The position numbers and the translations under genes are program-made. A stretch of 64,000 bases of DNA from Tenacibaculum lutimaris (GTDB taxonomy: Bacteria > Bacteroidota > Bacteroidia > Flavobacteriales > Flavobacteriaceae): contig NZ_RAQM01000012.1 in NCBI RefSeq assembly GCF_003610735.1, forward strand, positions 47,148-111,147, given 5' to 3'. Of the stretch, positions 54,491 to 62,626 are shown piece after piece. A model generated the notes under the pieces. That model was given only the letters and a program-made list of their open reading frames with translations. It was not told the origin of the DNA and searched no databases. Positions within the stretch are counted from its first letter, which is position 1; each line of letters opens with the position of its first letter.

Positions 54491-56896
54491 ATGGCAAGAA
54501 GAATTAAAAAAGTAGCAATTATCGGTTCTGGTATCATGGGATCTGGTATTGCATGTCATTTTGCTAACATTGGCGTTGAAGTCTTATTATTAGACATTGT
54601 TCCTAGAGAATTAAACGACCAAGAGAAAGCAAAAGGATTAACCTTAGAAGACAAAGTAGTTCGTAACCGTTTGGTAAATGATGCTTTGACTGCTTCGTTA
54701 AAATCAAAACCATCACCTATCTACAATAAAAAATTTGCAGATAGAATTACTACTGGAAACCTTGAAGACGATTTACACAAAGTAAAAGATGTAGATTGGA
54801 TTATGGAAGTAGTTGTTGAACGCTTAGACATTAAACAAAGTGTTTTTGAACAAGTTGAAAAATACCGTACACCTGGTACAATTATTTCTACCAACACTTC
54901 GGGTATTCCAATTAAGTTTATGAACGAAGGACGTAGTGAAGATTTTCGTAAGCACTTTGCGGTAACACACTTTTTTAACCCTCCTCGTTATTTAAAATTA
55001 TTTGAAGTTGTTCCAGGACCAGACTGTAAACAAGAAGTTACTGACTTCTTAATGGATTATGGTTCTAAATTCTTAGGAAAAACTTCAGTATTAGCAAAAG
55101 ATACACCAGCATTTATTGGTAACCGTATTGGTATCTTCGGAATCCAATCATTATTTCACCAAGTAAAAGAATTAGGATTAACAGTTGAAGAAGTTGATAA
55201 ATTAACTGGTCCTGTTATTGGACGACCAAAGTCAGCTACTTTCCGTACTGTTGATGTTGTTGGATTAGATACTTTAGTACACGTTGCTAACGGAATTTAC
55301 GAAAACTGTCCTAACGACGAAGCTCACGATTTATTCAAATTACCAGATTTCATCAACACAATGATGGAAAATAAGTGGTTAGGTAATAAAACCAAGCAAG
55401 GTTTTTACAAAAAAACAACCAATGCTGAAGGAAAGCGTGAAATTTTAGCGTTAGACTTAGATACGATGGAATACCGTCCGTCTAAAAAAGCAAAATTTGC
55501 TACGTTAGAATTAACAAAAACAATCGATAAGCCAATTGACCGATTTAAAGTATTAGTTGGCGGAAAAGATAAAGCGGGAGAATTTTACCGTAAGAACTTC
55601 GCAGCAATGTTTGCGTACGTTCAAAATAGGATTCCAGAAATTTCTGATGAATTATATAGAATTGACGATGCCATGAAAGCAGGTTTCGGATGGGAAAATG
55701 GTCCTTTCGAAATTTGGGATGCTGTAGGAGTTGAAAAAGGTATCGAATTAATGAAAGCTGAAGGAAAAGAACCAGCTGCTTGGGTAACAGAAATGTTAGC
55801 TAAAGGAGAAAAATCTTTCTATACAGTTAAAGACGGTGCAACATATTACTACGATGTACCTGCAAAAGCACAAGTTAAAAAACCAGGACAAGATTCATTT
55901 ATCATCTTAGATAACATTCGTAAAACTACTGAGGTATTCAAAAACTCTGGAGTTGTTATTGAAGATTTAGGAGACGGAATCTTAAACTGTGAATTCCAAT
56001 CTAAAATGAACACTATTGGTGGTGATGTTTTAGCAGGATTAAATAAAGCAGTTGATTTAGCTGAAAAAGACTTCCAAGGATTAGTTATTGGTAACCAAGC
56101 TGCAAACTTCTCAGTAGGTGCCAACATTGGAATGATTTTTATGATGGCTGTTGAGCAAGAGTATGATGAATTAAACATGGCTATCAAGTATTTCCAAGAT
56201 ACAATGATGCGTATGCGTTACTCTGCAATTCCTACTATTGCTGCTCCTCACGGAATGGCGTTAGGTGGTGGATGTGAGTTATCATTACACGCTGATAAAG
56301 TAGTTGCTGCTGCTGAAACCTACATCGGATTAGTAGAGTTTGGAGTTGGAGTAATTCCTGGTGGTGGTGGATCTAAAGAAATGGCTTTAAGAGCTCAGGA
56401 CTTATTCCACACTGGCGATGTTCAATTAAACGTATTACAAGAGCACTTCTTAACTATTGGTATGGCTAAAGTTGCAACTTCAGCTTATGAAGCATACGAC
56501 TTAAACTTACTACAAAAAGGAAAAGACGTTGTGGTTGTAAACAAAGACCGTCAAATAGCAGAAGCTAAAAAACACGCTGTATTATTAGCAGAAGCAGGTT
56601 ATACACAACCAGCAAAACGCAAAGATGTTTTAGTATTAGGTAAGCAAGCCTTAGGTATGTTCTTAGTAGGAACAGACTCTATGGAAGCTTCTAAATATAT
56701 TTCTGAACACGATCAGAAAATTGCAAACAAACTAGCCTATGTAATGGCTGGAGGAGATTTATCAGAACCAACAAAAGTTACTGAGCAGTATTTATTAGAC
56801 CTTGAACGTGAAGCTTTCTTAAGTTTAACTACAGAACGTAAAACGTTAGAGCGTATTCAGCATATGTTAAAAACTGGTAAACCACTTCGCAACTAG
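54491..56896 (+). CDS. 3-hydroxyacyl-CoA dehydrogenase / enoyl-CoA hydratase fusion
   Basis: An 801-aa beta-oxidation enzyme. The NAD-binding motif GSGIMGSGIA starts near residue 11 and the dehydrogenase domains run to about 450. The C-terminal crotonase part has an oxyanion segment GMALGGGCELSLHADKVV. This domain order (dehydrogenase first) is the reverse of E. coli FadB. It catalyses hydration of 2-enoyl-CoA and oxidation of the 3-hydroxy product. It is followed by an S23-family gene and the thiolase. An 18-bp palindrome overlaps the stop codon. Confidence 0.92.
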   Translation: MARRIKKVAIIGSGIMGSGIACHFANIGVEVLLLDIVPRELNDQEKAKGLTLEDKVVRNRLVNDALTASLKSKPSPIYNKKFADRITTGNLEDDLHKVKDVDWIMEVVVERLDIKQSVFEQVEKYRTPGTIISTNTSGIPIKFMNEGRSEDFRKHFAVTHFFNPPRYLKLFEVVPGPDCKQEVTDFLMDYGSKFLGKTSVLAKDTPAFIGNRIGIFGIQSLFHQVKELGLTVEEVDKLTGPVIGRPKSATFRTVDVVGLDTLVHVANGIYENCPNDEAHDLFKLPDFINTMMENKWLGNKTKQGFYKKTTNAEGKREILALDLDTMEYRPSKKAKFATLELTKTIDKPIDRFKVLVGGKDKAGEFYRKNFAAMFAYVQNRIPEISDELYRIDDAMKAGFGWENGPFEIWDAVGVEKGIELMKAEGKEPAAWVTEMLAKGEKSFYTVKDGATYYYDVPAKAQVKKPGQDSFIILDNIRKTTEVFKNSGVVIEDLGDGILNCEFQSKMNTIGGDVLAGLNKAVDLAEKDFQGLVIGNQAANFSVGANIGMIFMMAVEQEYDELNMAIKYFQDTMMRMRYSAIPTIAAPHGMALGGGCELSLHADKVVAAAETYIGLVEFGVGVIPGGGGSKEMALRAQDLFHTGDVQLNVLQEHFLTIGMAKVATSAYEAYDLNLLQKGKDVVVVNKDRQIAEAKKHAVLLAEAGYTQPAKRKDVLVLGKQALGMFLVGTDSMEASKYISEHDQKIANKLAYVMAGGDLSEPTKVTEQYLLDLEREAFLSLTTERKTLERIQHMLKTGKPLRN

Positions 56897-56903
56897 TTGC
56901 GAA
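56886..56903 (+). promoter_or_regulatory. 18-bp palindrome over the stop codon of the HAD/crotonase gene
   Basis: TTCGCAACTAGTTGCGAA is fully self-complementary, and the TAG stop lies in its centre. There is no T-run. It may be a 3'-end hairpin or a cryptic recombination or insertion site, since the inverted repeat that flanks the S23 gene begins right next to it. Confidence 0.5.
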
Positions 56904-57328
56904 TAGTATTGAGATATTAGTATTAAGTAGTTAGAAATGCATAAAGTAGAAGATTTAAAAATATGGCAAAAATCAATAAAGTTAGCAAAAGCTACCTATC
57001 TACTTGTTTCAGAATTACCATCGGATGAAAAATTCGGACTAACATCTCAAATAAAGAGAAGTGCTATTTCGATTCCTTCAAATATAGCAGAAGGAGCTGG
57101 TAGAAATTCACAAAAAGAATTCAAACACTTTTTGAGTGTTGCAAATGGTTCTACATACGAACTTCAAACGCAATTACTATTAGTTATTGAATTGAACCTA
57201 ATACATAAAGATAAAGTACAACCCATTATTGAGTTGTGTATTGAAATTCAGAAAATGAATTATGTTTTTCAGCAAAAATTAAACGCCTAAACATTCACTC
57301 AATACTAAAACCTCAATACTCAATACTA
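56904..57328. repeat. inverted repeats flanking the S23-family gene
   Basis: TAGTATTGAG (56904-56913) and a near copy TAGTATTAAG (56918-56927) lie before the gene. The exact reverse complement CTCAATACTA (57298-57307) and a longer copy at 57312-57328 lie after it. The gene thus sits in an inverted-repeat bracket. A similar bracket without a gene is at 58540-58620. Confidence 0.7.
56937..57290 (+). CDS. four-helix-bundle protein (S23 family)
   Basis: A 117-aa all-helical protein starting MHKVEDLKIWQKSIKLAKAT and carrying the family signature IKRSAISIPSNIAEGAGR. S23 proteins were first seen in 23S rRNA intervening sequences; the fold also occurs in diversity-generating retroelement accessory proteins. 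Here it is an isolated gene between two beta-oxidation genes and bounded by inverted repeats, so it looks like an insertion. Its function is unknown. Confidence 0.88.
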   Translation: MHKVEDLKIWQKSIKLAKATYLLVSELPSDEKFGLTSQIKRSAISIPSNIAEGAGRNSQKEFKHFLSVANGSTYELQTQLLLVIELNLIHKDKVQPIIELCIEIQKMNYVFQQKLNA

Positions 57329-57336
57329 AAAATAAA

Positions 57337-58527
57337 ATGAAAACAGCATATATAGTAAAAGGATATAGAACCGCCGTAGGGAAATCTAAAAAAGGTGTGT
57401 TCAGATTTAAAAGAGCTGACGAATTAGCTGCTGAAACCATCAAATATATGATGGGTAAGTTGCCAGAATTCGATGTAAAACGTATCGACGATGTTATTGT
57501 TGGTAACGCAATGCCTGAAGGTTCTCAAGGATTAAACATGGCAAGAATTATTTCATTAATCGGATTAGATTCTGTGGATGTTCCTGGAGTTACCGTAAAC
57601 CGTTTCTGTTCATCAGGATTAGAAACTATTGGTATGGCTGTAGCAAAAATTCAATCTGGAATGGCAGAGTGTATTATTGCTGGTGGAGCAGAAAGTATGA
57701 GTTCTGTACCAATGACAGGTTTTAAACCAGAATTAAACTACGATATCGTAAATGCAGGTCACGAAGATTACTATTGGGGAATGGGTAATACTGCGGAAGC
57801 AGTAGCTCAACAATACAATGTATCTCGTGCAGACCAAGATCAATTTGCATACGAATCGCACATGAAAGCTTTAAAAGCGTTAGATAGTGATCGTTTTCAA
57901 GATCAAATAGCTCCAATCAATGTAGAAGAAACCTACATTGATGGAAACGGAAAACGTGCAACAAGAAATTACACAGTTACTAAAGACGAAGGTCCACGTC
58001 GTGGAACTAGCGTAGAAGCCTTAGCAAAATTACGTCCAGTATTTGCAGCTAATGGTTCTGTTACCGCTGGTAACTCATCACAAACAAGTGATGGTGCTGC
58101 GTTCGTAATGGTAATGAGTGAAGATATGGTAAAAGAGTTAGGTATTCAACCAGAAGCTCGTTTAGTAAGTTATGCAGCAGCAGGAGTACCACCTCGTATT
58201 ATGGGAATTGGTCCTGTAGCAGCTATTCCAAAAGCATTAAAACAAGCAGGTTTACAACAAAGTGATATTGAATTAATTGAACTAAATGAAGCGTTTGCTT
58301 CACAATCGTTAGCTGTTATTCGCGAATTAGGTTTAAATCCAGATATCGTTAACGTAAATGGTGGAGCAATTGCTTTAGGTCACCCATTAGGATGTACTGG
58401 TGGTAAACTATCTGTTCAGTTATTTGACGAAATGCGTAAGCGTAACATGAATAACAAATACGGAATGGTAACCATGTGTGTAGGTACTGGTCAAGGTGCT
58501 GCTGGTATTTTTGAATTCTTAAATTAA
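57337..58527 (+). CDS. fadA: acetyl-CoA C-acyltransferase (thiolase)
   Basis: A 396-aa thiolase, complete. The nucleophile Cys is in TVNRFCSSGLETIG. The C-terminal GGAIALGHPLGCTGG holds the catalytic His, and CVGTGQGAAG holds the second Cys. It cleaves 3-ketoacyl-CoA to acetyl-CoA. It belongs to the MarR-headed operon with the HAD/crotonase and the acyl-CoA dehydrogenase; the S23 gene sits between it and the HAD/crotonase gene. Confidence 0.94.
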   Translation: MKTAYIVKGYRTAVGKSKKGVFRFKRADELAAETIKYMMGKLPEFDVKRIDDVIVGNAMPEGSQGLNMARIISLIGLDSVDVPGVTVNRFCSSGLETIGMAVAKIQSGMAECIIAGGAESMSSVPMTGFKPELNYDIVNAGHEDYYWGMGNTAEAVAQQYNVSRADQDQFAYESHMKALKALDSDRFQDQIAPINVEETYIDGNGKRATRNYTVTKDEGPRRGTSVEALAKLRPVFAANGSVTAGNSSQTSDGAAFVMVMSEDMVKELGIQPEARLVSYAAAGVPPRIMGIGPVAAIPKALKQAGLQQSDIELIELNEAFASQSLAVIRELGLNPDIVNVNGGAIALGHPLGCTGGKLSVQLFDEMRKRNMNNKYGMVTMCVGTGQGAAGIFEFLN

Positions 58528-58539
58528 AATTAAGATATA

Positions 58540-58620
58540 AGTATTGAGTATTGAGAATTTTCTCATCTCTTTTAAAAAATAAGTAACAAAATTATAAAAG
58601 TAGTTAGTATCTCAATACTC
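58540..58620. repeat. inverted-repeat bracket without a gene (fadA to acyl-CoA dehydrogenase)
   Basis: AGTATTGAGTATTGAG (58540-58555) and CTCAATACTC (58611-58620) have the same core as the repeats around the S23 gene, with only about 55 nt between them. It may be a small derivative (MITE-like) of the same element or a scar. Confidence 0.6.
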
Positions 58621-58648
58621 ACTACTAAATACTAAAATCTAATATACT

Positions 58649-60457
58649 ATGTCAGAATTAAATAAAGATATTTTACGCGGAGGGCAGTTCCTAGTAAAAG
58701 AAACAAAATGCGAAGATATATTTACTCCTGAAGATTTTTCAGAAGAGCAAACAATGATGCGTGATGCGGTTAAAGAATTTAACGACCGTGAAATTATTCC
58801 TTATAAAGATCGTTTCGAAAAGAAAGATTATGCACTTACCGAAGAAACTATGCGTAAAGCAGGTGAATTAGGATTCTTAGGTGTGGCTGTTCCTGAAGCT
58901 TATGGCGGATTAGGAATGGGATTCGTTTCTACCATGTTAACTTGTGATTATATTTCAAGTGGAACAGGATCTTTTAGTACAGCTTTTGGTGCACATACAG
59001 GTATTGGTACGATGCCAATTACTTTATACGGTACTGAAGAGCAAAAGCAAAAATACGTTCCTGCGTTAGCAATGGGTGAAAAGTTTGGAGCTTACTGTTT
59101 AACAGAACCAGGAGCTGGATCGGATGCGAACTCAGGTAAAACTACTGCTGAGTTAACTGAAGACGGAAAGCACTACAAAATTAACGGACAAAAAATGTGG
59201 ATTTCGAATGCAGGTTTTGCTGAAATCTTCATCGTTTTTGCTCGTATTGAAGACGATAAAAACATTACTGGTTTTATCTTAGAATATGATAAAAACAATC
59301 CTAACGGAGTAACTTTAGGAGAAGAAGAGCACAAATTAGGTATTCGTGCATCATCTACACGTCAGGTATTTTTCAACGATACATTAATTCCTGTTGAAAA
59401 CATGTTATCTGTTCGTGGTGGTGGATTCAAAATTGCAATGAACGCCTTAAACGTTGGTCGTATTAAACTAGCTGGTGCTTGTTTAGATTCTCAAAGAAGA
59501 ATTATTAGCCATGCTGTAAACTATGCTAACGAGCGTAAGCAATTTAAAACTCCTATTTCAGAATTTGGAGCTATTAAAATGAAGTTAGCTGAAATGGCTA
59601 CTAGTGCTTATGTTGGTGAATCTGCATCATACAGAGCAGCTAAAAACATTGAAGACAGAATTGCTATTCGTGAATCTGAAGGAAGTTCTCACCAAGATGC
59701 AGAATTAAAAGGTGTTGAAGAATATGCTATTGAATGTTCAATCTTAAAAGTAGCTGTTTCTGAAGACGTACAAAACTGTGCTGATGAAGGAATCCAAATT
59801 TACGGAGGTATGGGATTCTCTGAAGAAACTCCAATGGAGTCTGCTTGGAGAGATGCTCGTATTGCTCGTATTTACGAAGGAACTAACGAAATCAACCGTT
59901 TATTATCGGTAGGAATGTTGGTTAAAAAAGCAATGAAAGGTCATGTAGATTTATTAAATCCTGCAATGGCAGTTCAAAACGAATTAATGGGAATTCCTTC
60001 TTTCGATACTCCAGATTATTCTGAATTATTCTCAGAAGAAAAAGAGATGTTAGCTAAACTTAAGAAAGTATTCTTAATGGTAGCTGGAGCTGCATTACAA
60101 AAATTTGGTCCAGAATTAGAGCAACACCAACAGTTATTAACTGCTGCTTCTAATATTTTAATTGAAATATACATGGCAGAATCTGGAATTTTAAGAACAG
60201 AAAAGAACGCGAAGCGTTTTGGTGAAGATGCTCAAAAAGAACAGATTGCAATGGCTAAGTTATACTTATACAATGCCGTAGAAACTATTACTAAAAGCGC
60301 AAGAGAAGGAATTATTTCTTTCGCTGAAGGTGATGAGCAACGTATGATGTTAATGGGACTTAAGCGTTTTACAAAATACGCAAACTACCCTAACGTAGTT
60401 GAGTTACGTGACACAATCGCAGAAAAATTAAAAGCAGAAAATAAATACTGCTTCTAA
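58649..60457 (+). CDS. large acyl-CoA dehydrogenase
   Basis: A 602-aa enzyme, longer than the usual 380-400 aa. The catalytic region (about 25-440) has YCLTEPGAGSDANSGKT and INGQKMWISNAG, and the catalytic Glu is in RIYEGTNEINRLL. It is followed by a C-terminal helical domain of about 150 residues, as in the very-long-chain type. It is the last gene of the MarR operon and supplies the first step of beta-oxidation. It is distinct from the 388-aa enzyme at 13078. Confidence 0.92.
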   Translation: MSELNKDILRGGQFLVKETKCEDIFTPEDFSEEQTMMRDAVKEFNDREIIPYKDRFEKKDYALTEETMRKAGELGFLGVAVPEAYGGLGMGFVSTMLTCDYISSGTGSFSTAFGAHTGIGTMPITLYGTEEQKQKYVPALAMGEKFGAYCLTEPGAGSDANSGKTTAELTEDGKHYKINGQKMWISNAGFAEIFIVFARIEDDKNITGFILEYDKNNPNGVTLGEEEHKLGIRASSTRQVFFNDTLIPVENMLSVRGGGFKIAMNALNVGRIKLAGACLDSQRRIISHAVNYANERKQFKTPISEFGAIKMKLAEMATSAYVGESASYRAAKNIEDRIAIRESEGSSHQDAELKGVEEYAIECSILKVAVSEDVQNCADEGIQIYGGMGFSEETPMESAWRDARIARIYEGTNEINRLLSVGMLVKKAMKGHVDLLNPAMAVQNELMGIPSFDTPDYSELFSEEKEMLAKLKKVFLMVAGAALQKFGPELEQHQQLLTAASNILIEIYMAESGILRTEKNAKRFGEDAQKEQIAMAKLYLYNAVETITKSAREGIISFAEGDEQRMMLMGLKRFTKYANYPNVVELRDTIAEKLKAENKYCF

Positions 60458-60514
60458 AAAATAGAAAAATTTTCTTCAACTTTTATAGGTTTTAGAATTT
60501 AGTTGTTTGTTTAA

Positions 60515-60550
60515 AAGATCGTCAAATTAGTTTTTGGCGGTCTTTTTTTT
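60515..60550 (+). terminator. terminator of the beta-oxidation operon
   Basis: A 12-bp stem (AAGATCGTCAAA/TTTGGCGGTCTT with two G-U pairs) is followed by a T-run, 57 nt after the last gene. Confidence 0.88.
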
Positions 60551-60693
60551 ATCCTCTAAAAAAACATTAACAAACCTATACACTACAATATCAAGCTTCT
60601 GTAAAATTAAGGTTCTTAAGTTTTTCTTAAAATGCTTTTTCATATCTTTAATGGTATATTTATTGAATCAGTCCCTATGAAAAATAAAATAGC

Positions 60694-61695
60694 ATGATAA
60701 AACTTACCAATTCAGCACTACTAGGAATGGCATTTTTAGCCATAGTTAGCTGTAAAAATGAAGCAAAAAAAGCAGACACACAAAAAACTGTTAACCAAGA
60801 AACAGTAGCCACAATAACTGATGTTACTGGAAACTATGTTTCTTCAGAATATGAAAAAAGAAGCGAAGGATACGATTGGGTTTCTGTTGCTATTAAACCA
60901 GCTATAAATAATCAATTAAAAATTGTAGTTCGCTCACGAGCTGACAAGAAAAAACCTACCTGTACTTTTGATGCTCTTGCTAAAAAAGCAAATGACAGTA
61001 CCTACAAAGCTGACATAAATGGTAAAACTGTAGTATTTTCTTTTAAAAACAAACAAATTTCTATTGCAACGGCAAACAAAGAAGACAGTGGTTTATTAAA
61101 CTTTTACTGTTCTGGTGGAGGAAGCCTTGCAGGTTCTTACCATAAAATTGAAGGAGACTTAGACCAAACACAAATAGACAAAACCATTTTTAAGAAGCAT
61201 TTAATCTTGCAAGGAATTGGTTTTAATATATCTACTAAAAAAAATGAAGTAGATACTGAATTAACGGTTGCTCCTTACGGTTTAGAAATTGATAATTCAA
61301 CAATTACCCAAACCATTGATGGTAGCGTTGTTGGTGCTGAAATTGAAGATTTAAACTCAGATGGTTTTCCTGAAGTAGTTATTTATACTCAATCTGATGG
61401 AAGCGGAAGCTACGGTAACGTAATTGGATATTCTGTTAATAACGGAAAATCGGTGAGTCAAATATACTTCCCTCCTATTACTGAAAATAAAAAATTAAGT
61501 GAAGGATATATGGGACACGATGAGTTTATCATTGTTGAAACTACCCTATCTCAACGCTTTCCTATTTATACAAAAGAAGATTCTAATGCTAACCCAACAG
61601 GAGGCATCAGACAAATTAATTATAAATTGGTTGACGGTGAAGCTTCAAGAAAATTTGAAATAAAGAACTCAACTGATTTTAACACTAAAAATTAA
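60694..61695 (+). CDS. lipoprotein with PliI-like (lysozyme inhibitor) C-terminal domain
   Basis: A 333-aa predicted lipoprotein (LAIVSC, lipid-attached Cys20). The N-terminal half (about 40-155) is a beta-rich region of no recognised family. The C-terminal half, with LTVAPYGLEIDNSTI, EIEDLNSDGFPEVVIY and SDGSGSYGNVIGYSVNNG, resembles PliI-type inhibitors of i-type lysozyme. Such inhibitors protect against host lysozyme, a plausible trait in a marine organism that meets invertebrates. It is followed 10 nt later by the META lipoprotein. Confidence 0.75.
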   Translation: MIKLTNSALLGMAFLAIVSCKNEAKKADTQKTVNQETVATITDVTGNYVSSEYEKRSEGYDWVSVAIKPAINNQLKIVVRSRADKKKPTCTFDALAKKANDSTYKADINGKTVVFSFKNKQISIATANKEDSGLLNFYCSGGGSLAGSYHKIEGDLDQTQIDKTIFKKHLILQGIGFNISTKKNEVDTELTVAPYGLEIDNSTITQTIDGSVVGAEIEDLNSDGFPEVVIYTQSDGSGSYGNVIGYSVNNGKSVSQIYFPPITENKKLSEGYMGHDEFIIVETTLSQRFPIYTKEDSNANPTGGIRQINYKLVDGEASRKFEIKNSTDFNTKN

Positions 61696-61705
61696 ACTAT
61701 TTATT

Positions 61706-62134
61706 ATGAAAAAACTATCATTTTTATTCGCTACCATTTTACTAATCACAGTTTCTTGTACTAAAAAAGATGCTGCTGATCAGCTATACAATACCACTTG
61801 GGAACTAGAATATATTACTGGACCAAGAATTGCTTTTGATGGATTATACCCTACTAAAAAGCCACAACTTACGTTTGATAAAGAAACAAAAAAAGCTACA
61901 GGAAATAACGGTTGTAACGGTTATGCTGCTGAGTTTATGTTAGGTGAAGAAAATGCTATTTCTTTTGGAGAAGCAGGACCAACTACTATGATGTATTGCG
62001 GACAAGGGGAACAAGTATTTTTAAAAACCATTAAAAAAATTAACAAGTATAGCTTTGACATAGAAGGAAAACTAAACTTATTAATGGACGATGTAACCAT
62101 GATGCGCTTTAAAAAAGTAACCACTGAAGAATAA
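61706..62134 (+). CDS. META-domain lipoprotein
   Basis: A 142-aa lipoprotein (ATILLITVSC, lipid Cys18) with a META domain (YNTTWELEYITG, KATGNNGCNGYAAEF, TTMMYCGQGEQVFLKTI). META/HslJ proteins are small beta proteins tied to heat and antibiotic tolerance. It is probably co-transcribed with the PliI-like gene and ends at a clear terminator. Confidence 0.9.
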   Translation: MKKLSFLFATILLITVSCTKKDAADQLYNTTWELEYITGPRIAFDGLYPTKKPQLTFDKETKKATGNNGCNGYAAEFMLGEENAISFGEAGPTTMMYCGQGEQVFLKTIKKINKYSFDIEGKLNLLMDDVTMMRFKKVTTEE

Positions 62135-62177
62135 CTCACTATAGTTGTCTCTTTAAACTGAGTGATAACATAGGGGA

Positions 62178-62232
62178 AAACCTCATACTATACAGCCTTT
62201 TTTTAGTTTGTTGGTATGAGGTTTATTTTTTT
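62178..62232 (+). terminator. terminator after the META gene
   Basis: An 11-bp stem AAACCTCATAC/GTATGAGGTTT with a 25-nt loop, followed by ATTTTTTT. Confidence 0.85.
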
Positions 62233-62272
62233 ACTACCAAAGGCAGCGTCCGCTAATAAGTATACAGTTTCA

Positions 62273-62453
62273 GCGACCCATGCCGTGGTATCTTCGGAGC
62301 ATGCCGTAATATCTGTGACCCGTGCCGTGGTGTCTGCGGAGCATGCCGTGATATCAGCGACCCGTGCCGTGGTGTCTGCGGAGCATGCCGTGATATTAGC
62401 GACCCATGCCGCGGTGTCTGCGGAGCATGCCGTGATATTAGCGACCCGTGCAG
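62273..62453. repeat. GC-rich 42-nt tandem repeat (4.3 copies)
   Basis: Units start at 62273, 62315, 62357 and 62399, and a partial fifth at 62441. Each 42-nt unit is built from two related 21-nt halves (GCGACCCRTGCCGTG... and GCGGAGCATGCCGTG...). The GC content is far above that of the surrounding DNA. Because 42 is a multiple of 3, long open frames exist on both strands, encoding a 14-residue repeat such as ATRAVVSAEHAVIS. I see no start region, ribosome site or known domain that supports either as a gene. From 62454 to 62626 I see no feature. Confidence 0.9.
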
Positions 62454-62626
62454 CCTTTAATGACACTTAAAGCATCTTTTATTACCTAAATAGCTGAGCT
62501 TATGGGATTCCGTAAGAAAATTAAATTATTATTAGTAAGTTCGTTAAAGTATAAACAAACATAAAATACAACCATAAACCTACAAAAATGGGTGTATAAC
62601 GATGTATTATACATATATATAAACAA

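Noticed and set aside
62273..62453. CRISPR-like array
   Set aside because: The units are continuous with no variable spacers, and no cas gene is in the window.
62203..62470. Open reading frames of 84 and 87 codons on the two strands through the 42-nt tandem repeat
   Set aside because: They exist because the repeat unit is a multiple of 3 and has few stop-like triplets. There is no credible start region, promoter or family, and both strands are equally open.
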